Assembly: GCA_050084515.1 (NCBI GenBank)
Contig: CM114275.1
Span: 13,826,001 to 13,890,000 of the forward strand
From: Blasia pusilla
Lineage: Eukaryota; Marchantiophyta; Marchantiopsida; Blasiales
Length of the DNA stretch: 64,000 nucleotides
Reading direction: 5' to 3'
The translations under genes and the position numbers were made by a program. The notes under the pieces are model-generated. The model did not search any database, was not told the origin of the DNA, and saw only the letters and a list, made by a program, of their open reading frames with translations. Numbering within the stretch: position 1 is the first letter of the stretch; each line of letters starts with the position of its first letter. This document shows positions 35,312-46,753 of this stretch, one piece after another.

Positions 35312-36073
35312 TCACAGCGCGCTCACAGATCTTCGGAGTTTCACTTTCATCAAGGCCAGGCGACAAAACTCTTCTTCTTCCTCATCCGCGAGGGTGCGTC
35401 TTCCCCCAGGAACTGTCCCACTTTGAATTTCAAGGATGTTCACTCCAGACGGGCTTATTAGCTGATGAGGGCTCGAATCCACCATCTGGTGCATGATACG
35501 GACGTAAGAGTCTCGTAGTTTCCTCAATGGATCTCTCACCGATAAGGGCATTGATCGAGCCCTTGTAACGCCCTTACTCTGCATCGTCGGACTGGGACTC
35601 GGAATCTGACTGGCATCAGGATCGACCTGGCTCGCGCCAGCGCAAACACTCTCCGGCGACGGTTTCACTACTTGCACTCGCAGAGGATGCACGGGACGCA
35701 AGGGTCGCTCTTGGGGAATGTCAGGGTGTTGGGCAAGATCGGGCTCTCCACACTCTGCAAATTTCTTTGGTATAACCAAACCCTTCTGTTCCCGAAGAGG
35801 AATGACATCAATGTGGGGCAATGTTCTCACCGCCGAGTACGCACCATCGGGCCCTCTCACTGGTCTGTAACTGGCCGCACGGTGCACTGAAGGAACGGCA
35901 TCAGTCGGTACAATCGCAGGAGGAAGTTCTGGCTCGATCAAGGTGGTCCTCTTATGGAGCTCGAGGCTTCTCAGTCTCGGGGACTTACTCCGCACGCTAC
36001 TCCTGGCAAACCAATGACTGATTTTTAGTGCCCTCGAGAGCTTCCGTCTCAAGAGCAGCGCTCGCTCTAGCAT
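35312..36073 (-). CDS. Hypothetical protein, 253 residues
   Basis: A single open frame from ATG (36073) to stop, with a basic N terminus (MLERALLLRRKLSRALKISH), a Pro-rich middle, a SVRDPLRKLRDSYVRIMHQM block that looks like a conserved helical motif, and an acidic stretch (DEEEEEF) before a basic C terminus. No transmembrane segment or signal is visible. I do not recognise the family, although the LRKLRDSYV block recalls short uncharacterised plant proteins. It lies in a repeat-poor gap beside the polyketide synthase gene, which favours a host gene. An intron or upstream start cannot be excluded. Confidence 0.5.
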   Translation of the reverse strand: MLERALLLRRKLSRALKISHWFARSSVRSKSPRLRSLELHKRTTLIEPELPPAIVPTDAVPSVHRAASYRPVRGPDGAYSAVRTLPHIDVIPLREQKGLVIPKKFAECGEPDLAQHPDIPQERPLRPVHPLRVQVVKPSPESVCAGASQVDPDASQIPSPSPTMQSKGVTRARSMPLSVRDPLRKLRDSYVRIMHQMVDSSPHQLISPSGVNILEIQSGTVPGGRRTLADEEEEEFCRLALMKVKLRRSVSAL

Positions 36074-37264
36074 ATTGAGCGATCTATTTCACCAAATTTC
36101 GTTGTAACAGTTCCCGAACTTAATTGTAAAGCAGGACATCCGAGACGATCCCAAATCTGCGGATTACTCCTGGACAATTCGCCGAGCAGTCCCCGAGGAC
36201 ACAGGGTCACCGCGACTTCCAAATTACAGAAACTGAAGACGCCCAGTGAACTCTCCTGCGTCTTCCACCACAGGGGTTTGCCATGGAAAAATGTAATTCA
36301 GCCGGTTGGCTACGGAAGGACGACCTCAGACCGTACGAACAAGGTTCCATAATTTAAGTAGCTCACCGTCATCGATGCCACCGGCCCGCTCGGGAATCGT
36401 ACGCTCAACTGTATTCACGGTTCTTCTGCCTACAATCCTTGGGTCCACGGGCGAGAATCGTACAACTACCACCGCCACCCCATCCCATCCCATCGAGAAG
36501 CCGGCTCACCTCGGAAGCACGTTCTCGACGCATCCTCCCTTTCCCCCATCCTCAAGCTCAGGCTGCTGCTCAGGTCCAGGCATTTCTCCACGTGCACTCC
36601 CATCTTCGAAATCCCGTCCAGCCTCGCACTACAGTTCTGCCCTGTGAAAAACCCAATCCGTTCTTTCTCTGTAAGTGGTCAATGTCCACAGCCCCCCATA
36701 CCCACAACCTACGCGAAGGACCAACAAACTGGACAAGGATCCTGTTGATTCCTTCCTTCAAGTCTAGACTAGGGGTACGTAACAATCCGTTCGGCCTCTT
36801 ATGTTCTAGGCCTTCTGGCTCAACAGTTTAGGTGTATGCGTGTCCTTCTCTAATGCAGCCAGTGAGCCACCACATACGTGGATAATTGACTTGGTGCACG
36901 GACACGGTGCCCTGCGAGTCCAGTACCTATGTATCAGGACCTATCGTCTCCATTTATCCCTTTCCAGCCCTATGCGTATGATGGATAAGGAATAACATAA
37001 ACAAGCACGTATATATCCATTTTATTATAAAATAAATCTCAAAAGAGGACAAAGAAAGTAATAGCATCTCAAAAGTGGAGTTAAAAAATGCAAATGGAAT
37101 GGAAAAAGAAAATGGTAAATAGTCAACGCAAACACCGACTCAACGGGCTACATGATTGATAGTTTGAAACAAATCTGACAAGAACACGAGTGGTTGGTCA
37201 GACCTGAATTGACGACAAGGCGAGCGACCCCCACCACCTCCGCACGACGTATCAATGCCAAGGC
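36074..37264. other. No firmly supported gene; possible exon with donor site
   Basis: On the plus strand two overlapping frames (36306-36647 and 36439-36831) are rich in Ser/Pro, like a transit peptide, and a good splice donor (TCT followed by GTAAGT) occurs at 36668-36677. No downstream exon could be recognised, so no gene is called. Confidence 0.25.
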
Positions 37265-38930
37265 TTATGCACGTAGTAAGGCCACTGAAATGCATTGCCG
37301 AAAATAAATAGTAACTATAGAGAGAGAAGGACTATGGGAAGGGGCAAGGTGATGATTCTCGAGGGACTGGTGAGCACATGTTTTCAGGAAAGTATCAAAA
37401 GACACATCTAAGTGACCGAATACTTCCATTGCAAAAGGAATAAATCCATCAGTCGCATGTCTCATAGCATAACTTAACTCCTTGATTCTTGCTGCATCTT
37501 TGGCCGCCAAACCTTTGGTATGTGCGGCTCGACACACCAAGTCAGAACGTGTTGGATCAGCAACCACCACATCACCTAGTGTCCAGAATCCACCTCGAGA
37601 CATAACAAGATCCCTTCTCCGACGAGAGGTTGCTTGTGTGGTTGAAGGTAGGACATGGAGTTGCCCTTGCCTAACGGTGGATCCTACAATATAAGCCACC
37701 GATGCTACTACCTCTCTAATGACATCATGTGTGGCCGTTTGTTCTCCACCATGTGCACATCAGAGAATATGGGTATCCTTGGCATCAATGGGATGCCCAC
37801 ATACACAATTCGGCACACCTAACAGAGAAGGATGGGGATGTCCAAGTCGTAACTGCAAAGCTGTTGAAAATATACTTCGAGGAAGACGAAGTGGAAAAAT
37901 AAGAGGATTTTTAGTAAGCCACGTCCCTACTCCGATACCCGCACATGAACACAAACAAGCTCAATGAGCGTCAAAGGATGCTTCAGAGAGAATGCTCGAA
38001 AAATTGATTTGATGCAGATTCTCAGAGATATGCTCTTGAAGTTGATCAAGTCCTTTCGCAATCAATTGACTGAAAGGGGGTAGAATTGCTTGTGTAGCAA
38101 GAGGAAGCAGAGCTCGTGAAAATCTCATTTGTTGTTGAAATAAAAAGTCCCCCTCCTCTACATAGGCGACATGATCCATCAAGATAGGTGTATCTCCTTG
38201 GAGAAACCTTGAAGCCATAATCTGTGCTACCAACGCCTAACTCCCCAAAAAGGTTGTGGGAGTAGATGAGACTATGGAGGAAAGTCTCATCCCTCCAAAC
38301 GAAATAGGCAAGATAGCTTGTCGTGAAGCCAAGACACCATCCTCTCCCTCAAATTTATTCGGGCCAAGAAGTTGACCAAAAGTTGCCAAGATAGAAGCGT
38401 CAAAAGAGGCCAACTGATGTAAGAACCTTGAAGTGGGAGCTCAAGTGCGAAGAAGGTAGGAAGGACGTCATAGAAAAAAATGGGAGAGAATCCCATAAGC
38501 CACTTGGGGGATCCCCTAGATGAGGTAACAAATGAATCCATTCCACGTCTTCCAAAAGGGCCACATCCAAGAACTTTGAGACATAGTCGATGAAGCCAAT
38601 TGGGACCCCAAAAACCCTAATCCCTTCAATATAGATGGGAAAATCAGGAGTAGGTGGGGTGAATGTTGAGGGAAGGCATAAAGGAGACTATACTCCACAT
38701 TTACTAGGTTGGACTTTAAGGTTTAAGAAAGAGAGTTGCTCCAGGAAATGGGTATAAGCAGGAACCACTTCAAAAGAAGGACCTATAATGTGAGTGTCAT
38801 GTGCAATAGAAGGGAAAAGACAAGATGGAAATGCTTGCGCTGATGCTCGAAGGGCACAAAAATGGGCAATGGCAAAGAGTAGGCCACCCATGGGATCACC
38901 TTGATGTGTGCCACAAGCCTATTGTAGAAT
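37265..38930 (-). mobile_element. LINE-type non-LTR retrotransposon fragment
   Basis: Minus-strand pieces in successive frames read as the C-terminal part of a plant LINE reverse transcriptase: GGLLFAIAHFCALRASAQAF and AHDTHIIGP (the active-site ADDT with its first Asp replaced by His) at 38688-38891, then 38287-38541, 37961-38233, a Cys/His motif CVCGHPIDAKDTHIL with CAHGGE nearby at 37700-37840, and TLGDVVVADPTRSDLV, DGFIPFAMEVFGHLD and a final FRQCISVALLRA at 37265-37699. At least four frame changes show decay. No 5' part or poly(A) end was identified. Confidence 0.65.
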
Positions 38931-38975
38931 ACTATGTTCCCCGGAAGTGGCCCTTGACTTGTTACAGTAGCGAGA
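38931..38975 (+). repeat. Small inverted fragment of repeat A
   Basis: The sequence GGAAGTGGCCCTTGAC and its surroundings are the reverse complement of part of repeat A (compare 4860-4905). It is isolated at the end of the LINE fragment. Confidence 0.4.
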
Positions 38976-39573
38976 ACTACTCTAAAAGGGAATTGGCCAC
39001 GAGTGGAGACCTAGAGTGAATCCCGCAAACACAGTTACGTGGCCAAATATGGTGGGGAGTAAGTTAAGAGATATAAAACGGTCAACAATCTTTCGCTCGA
39101 AGATTATGTGTAGATGCTATGAAAAATGGCGGTTTGGCAGCCTTACAAGTAACTGTTTGGAAGTTTGAGAAAAAGACTTAATGGATAAACAAGATTGAGT
39201 GTGTAGAACGTAATCAACAAGTTGAGTGCACTAGGGTCGGGGAAGTTTGTAGTTTTTGCAGTAAGTAGAGATTGTTGAGAAATGTTATATCCTCCTCTCG
39301 GTGTACGCCCAAAAAATTTGTCATAGATTGAAATTTGTATGATTGTACACTATGGAAAATACACCAAAAACCTTTGCAAACACTCGTTGTAGTTTTGCAA
39401 TGAAATGTATATGTAAACTTAAGAAACGTGAAAAATTGTGGGATGGGATATACATAACAACGACAAGGGGTCATGAGAATGATATGATTAAGAATTCACT
39501 CAAACAAAAGCAAGTGAGTAGTCAAGCTCAGTGAAGGCATGTAAGTGGTGTGCTCTATATCAACTATATTTTT
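38976..39573. other. No recognisable gene
   Basis: AT-rich sequence with short open frames only. Nothing assignable. Confidence 0.4.
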
Positions 39574-41065
39574 TGTGCGCATACACATTGCTACACAACA
39601 TACATCGTTGTTACCAAAAGCACACACAAACACACATGATTTCATGCTAATTGATGGCATTCGAACATTGAGACGATAAGTACCAAAATATCTCCAATCG
39701 CCCCCTAAATCAAGTATTTCTTTCACAACAAAGCCTCTCCCAAGCTCTCTCCACGATAACCCATGCTCGCAAGTCACCTCTTTGGCTCTTGACCTGCTAT
39801 AAGAGGTCAAAGACCACTTCCTAAATTGGAAAGTTAACAATGCTCAAAAGAATAACTTGCCCGGAATAGTATATTTCTCTATATGGCTCCAAATGAGTCA
39901 AAAAGAATGGGAAACCTGCTCCAACTCCAAATTACACGTGCCTCAATAGATCATCCTTGACCTCTTGAGGTTATCCTCCAATACTCTTGAAAGTGTTACA
40001 CTAGATCTCGTCGATCTATCCTAACAGACGTGATAGCTGTCGTGCGCATACAAATTGTAACACAACATACATCGTTGTCATCAAATGCACACACAAGCAC
40101 ACACGATCCCATGCTAGCTCATATCATCCAAACATTGAAATGATAATTATCAAAACATCTCCAATCGTCCTCCTAGCTTGTGGCTAGGTCCCTTCAACAC
40201 CTAATTGGCATATATCCCTACCTACCATGACATACATCTCTAGTATTCTAAGAGAAAAAAGGTCGGGTGCTCATGTGGCCCCATCGTTAGTCGCCTTCTT
40301 GTCATCCATGTCACAAACACAAGTCAGAATGTACAAGTGCCTAGTGTCTACTGTATGTACATCTAGGGCACACTCATCATCCCCGAGGAACCCTAGTGAG
40401 AGGTAGCGTCAAACATGCCATATGCCACCCTCTCGAACACCCATCACATACTAGCATAGTGGCTGTACCACGGGCAGAACCACACAACATACAACGTAAG
40501 CCTGGAGGAACTACCGCAAAGCTCGAGTGTATCGTCAATGTTAGGAAGGTGACACGATGCACAATTACGCACATGGTCATTCTAAACCATACCATTGGAT
40601 CCCTCCAATAAGAGAACACTAGATGGCAAAATATCAAGCATTCTCAAGATAGTGCACTCAAAAATCACATCCAACGTCATGGGTGCCATCTTCTGTAAGA
40701 AGATATAGACTCCCTGATGAAACCTCTAGATAGTCAATTGATAACCACCTCCCCAAATAGCCGCATATCTCAAAGTATCCTGATGTTGCACAATTGCTAA
40801 GTTCTCAAACACCATGGGCATCACTCTCCACAAAAAATCATCCCTCTAAGAACATGCTTGCATCCATACATCATGGTCATCGAGGTTCAATACCTCACCA
40901 GCATCTCGAAAAATGGTCGTAGGTAAATTCGGCTCTTCGCCATAAAGCAGCAAGTACGGTGAGAAAGAAGCTAAGAATGCCAACATGCTGAATCTGTATC
41001 CCATCGCCAACCATATCAATTGGAGGTCCCAATCTCCTAGGAGACCTCTCTGCAAGCCTATGATA
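39574..41065 (-). mobile_element. Element G: 3' end of a PHD-type gypsy element
   Basis: On the minus strand it reads integrase C-terminal region (40640-41065), PHD finger (40377-40500), purine tract (about 40165-40177), B1 (40038-40164), A2 (39720-40033, truncated), then a second purine tract (39698-39706) and another B (39574-39697). The right edge meets the 5' LTR of element E in the middle of the integrase, so the rest of G is missing. The extra purine tract before the last B is unlike the other copies. Confidence 0.65.
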
Positions 41066-41097
41066 CCTTTGATTTTGTAAATTTTAAGGATAGACAC
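40377..41097 (-). pseudogene. Integrase C-terminal region and PHD finger (element G)
   Basis: The frame 40846-41097 contains LGDWDLQLIWLAMGYRFSML and SPYLLLYGEEPNLPTT, matching the post-core integrase region of A and C. The frame 40377-40637 contains the PHD finger: LRCMLCGSARGTATMLVCDG, then CSRGWHMACLTLPLTRVPRG and a premature stop, which removes the final Trp and Cys pair. Six of the eight zinc ligands are present. Confidence 0.65.
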
Positions 41098-41903
41098 AAT
41101 TTTGTATCAAAAAGAGTATAGAAGTCTTCAGGAATGAAGATTGAAGACTATATGAAGTAAAGCTTGTATATACAAGGAGTTCTTGAATATTATTTGTGGT
41201 GTAATGGAAGAATGGAGAGTGTTGGAATAGATTATGAAGATCCTAGGATAAGGCAGAGAGGTGGAAGTCCGTGGAACATCAAGGACTTGCCTTGGAGGAG
41301 AGGGAAATGAATTCACGAAGTCTGCAGACCAAGAACGAAGCTCGGAAAAGACAACGAAGCACGATAAAGAACCTGTTAATAAAGTACTTTGAACGAGAAA
41401 GAGGCGTGAAGCACTTCGTTAATTAATGAAGAGGAAGAGGTCTCGACTTCGCATTGAAGATAGGATTGTCCGCGATTTCAATCGGCACACCGTTAGAGTA
41501 GTTAGGCTAGGAAGAGGCGTGACTTTTCATAGCACATAGGAAGGTAGGACAGTTAAGACCAACGAATTCCTAGGGATCATAGGAAAAGTTAAGAGAATCG
41601 TAGATTAAAATAGTTAAAAGATCCCAAGAGGTGTCTACTCTAAAGAAGCGCTTCATATCTTTGTTACTAACGGTGTTTAAGAAACTATTTAAAGACTATC
41701 AAAGGAGTTTCTAGCATCATTCTATTGCGACGTCCTTATGATGTAGGAATGATCCCAGCCACAGAGTAGTACCCTCTTACGCTTGTATACACTTTACAGC
41801 CTTTGTGTTCTTGATGGAATAGCATAGACCTCATTTCTTCATTCTGATGTGCGGTGCATATGTTTGAGAGATCTTATTGGGTCTACGGAGTGAGAAATGA
41901 TTG
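41066..41903 (+). repeat. 5' LTR of element E, first segment
   Basis: Aligns by eye with 47816-48700, for example at CCTAGGATAAGGCA and TTGCCTTGGAGGA. It is cut at 41903 by the CACTA element and resumes at 45596. The matching solo LTR has a TATAAATAGG motif at about 47868; here the site is degenerate. Confidence 0.65.
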
Positions 41904-44900
41904 CACTAGAAGAAATCCTTGGTTTTATGACTAGGTTATATGACTCATATGAGTCATACTTTACATACCACGACTAACAATGACTGACGACTACTTTAGA
42001 CACAAAAGCCAAGTCATATTTGTTTGGCGACTAGACTAACTAGGATGGTCAGCTTAGGTGGAGGTTGGTATATGACTCGAGGGTGTAGTCATGAGGCCAT
42101 GACTGACACGTCACTCAGATGATGTGGAATAATGACACATCATCAGTGACATGGACTATTTAATGTGATGTGTCATTGATGACATGGACTATTGCTGTGA
42201 CATGTCACTGATGATGTGGACTTGAGTACGACTCATCTAGTCATATCTGTATATTTTTCTAGTTACCACCAACGACTCCTTTAGTCATGGTTGGTGTGCA
42301 AAAGTTCAGAATATCCTATCAAAATGCACCAAGTGTACTCCATTCAGTTATAGTTGGCAACTCATGTAGTCATTTTATTTTATTGAAATGTTGGTATGGA
42401 CTCATGTACTATGACTAGAAGAGTAGAGTTACACGAAGATATGACTATGTGAGTAGCGGAAATTATGTAGTCATTGCAACAGAACTGCATGAGTCATACA
42501 ATTATGACTAGAGAGAACTTGAAGCTTACTACTTTAGTTTTTGAACGGTATTGTGCAAGTTATATTGATACGACTAGTGGGAATATAAATTTTGGATATT
42601 TTGGAATGTTTATTATGCCTTTTGAACGGTGCAAGAATTAACGGATCTGAATTATTGAAATCCTCTTTCCATTTATATGGTGAACACTTAAGCCTTCACC
42701 TTAGCACATAGTATAATTTTGAAACAAACGCACATAACTAAAACAACATCATATATCCAGAAACATGTCAACTCAACTATATGGAAGTAGCATACGAGCA
42801 CTATGTTGTTATATTGAGTAGTGGCATCTTGATGTAATCAACAAACTACAGGAATTTTTTCTGAGTTTAGAAAGAGATGTAATAAGAATGTCTTGCTACA
42901 AACGAAACATACACAATCAATTAACCAAGCAAATAATGAAAACATACTCTTGAAAACAGTTTTTGAGGGGTGGAATGTCACTAAAGAGTAGCTTCCATAC
43001 ACCAAATTACAAAATGAATCATTATTACATGGGGTTATAATCCAAAAATAGATTAAAAAAAACAAAGATCAAATATAGTAGGGTTTATGATCTCATCTTG
43101 AAAGAACAAGAGAGAATATGTCATCCATAAAAACAAAGTTATTGCACCTTAGATAGTTGGGTGCCAAAAGAAAAGACTACTCTATTGAATCACCTTTCTC
43201 ATATGCATCTCTGGCCAGAGCATGCTTGAGCCAAGAGCATCACCAAATGTTTCTTGTGCAGGTTCGTCTATCAAATTCGGCATCCACAAAGCATGTTCTG
43301 GTTCAAACACCTCGTTTAGATCAACCCACGCCTAAGGGGATGTCTTTGGCATGGAACTTGTCTCTTCCACCAAAACCTGATATAACTCCTAACCCAAGCA
43401 CCATCCTACTCAACTTCGGCTTGGTAAGTAATACGTGATCACCAATTCGTATCTAAAAAAATACACAGGCATTTACTTAGTATCAATTCAAATTCTTTCC
43501 ACATGCATTTGCATCATTAATCTGAAAATAAAAAACTGCTATGATGTACCTGTTTGAAAGACCATCCCCATTTTGGAAGATGATGCGAAAAGTTATTGTA
43601 GCCTAGACTTCTGTCTTTTGGCTAGTGATGATTTGGCTAGGCTATCCATACTCATGTTTTCTGCACGTTATGCACGACAAAGTCCATTGAACGTTGTAGG
43701 AAGAAATAAGTATTGTTTTGTAGATAGTTTGAAAACTCCGCCATAGATAAATTCATTATGCCATGGATGACATACTTACGAGTGATTCGAGTATCACCAT
43801 CTGCACTTTCTGTGGAACTTCTCCTTTTGTTGCTCCGTTTTGGCACTTCAACAAACAACCCAAGTATTGAGAAATGAATTGTAAAACCAGATTCTTCACT
43901 TCAACAAGTATTTATATTATAAGACCCTACATCTAGTGAAGCTAAACTCTCTACTTACCACCAGATTGTGTAGTTGCCATTGCCTCTTTTTGTGTGGAGA
44001 TCTTCCTCTCCCCTAATTTTTCGGCTGTAGACGTTGGTATAGGTTCAACAATGACTGTAAGTTACTCAAAATAAAAGTCAGTTTTGAAATACTCATGTTG
44101 AAGAGGACAAGTAGTTATAACCATTGAAAATCAAGGGCGGAAGAATGAGAATGGGTTACCTGATGTGAGCTTCTCATCCGTTGTTGCATATGGTTGAGAA
44201 TTGGATGGCGGGGAACTAGAAATTTGGTTTGGTGTTGAAGACACATCCTTTGAAGTAAGTTTGGACACCATTTCCATGAGTACACTTAATGCTTTGTTCT
44301 ACCGTTCCATCTACAACTTCACATCATCCAAATCTGAGCTCCACTTCTTTTCCACTTCTTCCAATTGAATAGTGACTCTAGATTCCACACTCTGCATATA
44401 TAATCCAACGATCAATTAGGTACCAAAAAACTATGGTTTTGCAATTACACACTCAGATACAACCATGATACAAACACCATAATTCAACATGATTAAGGAT
44501 ATGATACTAACTCCATGACCCAATCAGATGAAGGTCATAACACTAGCCATATCAAGCCAACGGGTAAGTAAACAGTTATGCATTTACATTAACCGATGAA
44601 CTCAATTGTGTGAAACATGGTTGCTTAGGCAACTCGTTTCTCTCCATACATTCTAGCCCCGTGCCCAAGGACTCCTTTGAGGTACGTTGTTGCACCTGCA
44701 CATGCTCCTTAAATACATAAATTATGAAATTCATGCATGTAAAAGGGTTCAATGCAAATATGGAAATGAAGCAATAATGGAATTTTTCTACCATTATATA
44801 ACTTTAGCAAGAAAACTAGGGAATGCCAAGATGACTTACATCAAGTCCATCTAAACCTGCACGGCCGGAGAAATTTAAAGTCTGGACCTTGGCCCTTGTT

Positions 44901-45595
44901 CGAGCCATCTTTTCTGCCTTCATTTTTCCTTCCTCGGAGAGCCAATAATCTACTAATCGATTCCATGACTCCTCATCGATATCAAGGTGGCACGGGACTG
45001 CGCGATGAGCCTCATGTAATGTCCAATAGTTCTTGACATTGGATCGCTCGGTTTTCAATAGTTGTGTTATTTTTTTCTTCATGAAATCAAGCGAAAGAGA
45101 TGATGCACCAACAGATGTGTATGCCTCAAGGATGTGATTCTGAACAGCAGCCATGCTGATAGAATTATGTTTACTAATCTCAATGCATGATAAGTCCAAG
45201 TATCTCATCACCCATACCTTCAATTCATTTAACCAAGGCTCATAACCTGGAACTCTAGGTGACGGAATACCATTTGGCATGAGCTCAAATCTAGGTTTTA
45301 AGTTTTGCTCCTTCCTAATGGAGACATCTCGAGTCCACAAATCACGCTTTGTGCGACTCTGCCGTTCTCCTACAAATATACCACCATCCCAATTCTCAAA
45401 TGTAAAAAATGTAGGGCCGACAATTTTTAACTCACCAAATCATAATTATGTTGAACTATATTAACTATAAGACCAACTTATACTAGTAACAGTTTCACAC
45501 CTTTCATAATACAACAACCTATTCAATATAAATTTGCCTCAAGGATGTGATTCTAAACAGCAACCATGTTGATAGAATTCTGTTTACTAGAACAA
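41904..45595 (-). mobile_element. CACTA (En/Spm-like) transposon in the LTR of element E
   Basis: Starts with CACTAGAAGAAATCC, a classic CACTA terminus, preceded by TTG at 41901-41903. TTG recurs at 45596-45598 where the LTR resumes, giving the expected 3-bp duplication. The first 700 bp are packed with short direct and inverted motifs of the ATGACTA / TAGTCAT type (42000-42500), like CACTA subterminal repeats. Inside is a minus-strand Ptta-type gene. The right end lacks a good inverted copy of the left terminus, so it is damaged or rearranged. No TNP2-type transposase was seen, so the element is non-autonomous. Confidence 0.65.
43182..45340 (-). pseudogene. Ptta/En/Spm transposon protein (Transposase_24-like)
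   Basis: Exon 1 (44840-45340) encodes a helical protein with WVMRYLDLSC, then CHLDIDEESWNRLVDYWLSE and MARTRAKVQTLNFSGRAG, the pattern of the plant Ptta/En/Spm (Transposase_24) family. In-phase GT-AG junctions join exon 2 (44594-44695, QQRTSKESLGTGLECMERNE) and exon 3 (44160-44391). Exon 3 has a coiled-coil-like start and two in-frame stop codons. A last part ending at 43182 (PEHALWMPNLIDEPAQETFG, then SSMLWPEMHM) resembles the C-terminal domain of such proteins. The first Met at 45340 may not be the true start. The stops mark it as a pseudogene. Confidence 0.6.
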
Positions 45596-45988
45596 TTGGG
45601 AGAGCATCTTTCACTAGAACAATAATCAACTGCAAGATGTAGGAAATACGTTTGACAAAGAGTAACGTGCCGAGAGGGATTCAGTTGCAAGAGTAGGAGA
45701 AGCCATATGGTGATTGAGATCTCTGTGAGGTTATTTTGTGTTAAGGAAGCATCTGCGAGAGAGTTCGTTCTATACCACTCAAGAGAACAAAAGAAAGGAA
45801 ATCTTGGTACTTATTGAAAGAAGAACGGCATGATGAATGTTTGAATCTGCTTTGTGTAAACACAATCATCACCTTTACATAAACAACATACCTTAAAGCT
45901 CTCCTTTCGGATAACAGTGATCTTCTTGGGGATCGAACTTCCTAAATACTCCCAAAATGAGTGTTTTCTATTATCCTTGTACATTACA
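45596..45988 (+). repeat. 5' LTR of element E, second segment
   Basis: Aligns with 48690-49087, sharing GAGAAGCCAT, GAGATCTCTGTGAGGTT and CTTGGGGATCGAAC, and ends like it in CTTGTACATTACA. Confidence 0.65.
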
Positions 45989-46005
45989 TGTAAAACCAAA
46001 ATTCT

Positions 46006-46023
46006 TGGCGCCGGTGCCGGGGA
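46006..46023 (+). other. Primer-binding site, tRNA-Asp type (element E)
   Basis: TGGCGCCGGTGCCGGGGA lies 17 bp beyond the LTR end. From memory, it differs by one base from the site complementary to the 3' end of plant tRNA-Asp that is used by many plant gypsy elements. Confidence 0.7.
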
Positions 46024-46753
46024 TCACAATATTAGCCGAGGAGAGAGGAAGGGATGATGGGTAAAACTGGTGAGGAGGAAGAAGGCTGCTGCATCCTAGA
46101 CCAAGCCATCTTGTTTTAATAGAAGAACACTTACTGCCCCTAGCTATTCCCCTACGGTAGTGGAGTATTGTAGATAACAATCCTTTCGTTGCACTATTCT
46201 TAGAAAAGATAGAAAAATTAATTAGTCTTGTCAAGGAATTGGTCGCCAAACAGTGCTCCACCCATGAACATCTGTTGTATTTGGTGATGATCTGGTACTT
46301 TTGTTTATGGGAGGAAAACTTGGCAGATAGATTGAGCGCACAAACCCGTAGGAATTTAGCAGAACCAATTGTCCCTCCATGGAGTTATACCTTGTAGCGA
46401 TCTTGGGCGAGCCACCAAGGTCAGGAGCCCCAAGGGAAACTCGTGGATAAAGTCCAACCATCAACTCAGAATCAGCAAGGTGAACGTAGGAATAAGCAGC
46501 AAGAGGACCACGTGTCCTAGAAACCACCGAGAGTAGCTCCTTGTCCTCATCCTCTAACAAAGCCGAAGAGCAGGAAGAGGGACGGAAGTGTGTCACCCTG
46601 CACTTCCCCTATACCTTCAGCGTCGTAGGACGACACAACTTGGAATCCCTTCGAGGATTCACGGGACGAGGAACCTACCAAGCCAACAAAGCGTGAACCT
46701 ATACCTCCCCCTTCCCAAAGAACGAGTTGGGTGCCTAACGGCGAGACTCCTCA

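Noticed and set aside
36306-36831. Plus-strand gene with a transit peptide
   Set aside because: Ser/Pro-rich frames and a good donor site are present, but no downstream exon or recognised domain was found.
41930-42600. Regulatory array of ATGACTA motifs for a host gene
   Set aside because: They begin right after a CACTA terminus and fit transposon subterminal repeats.
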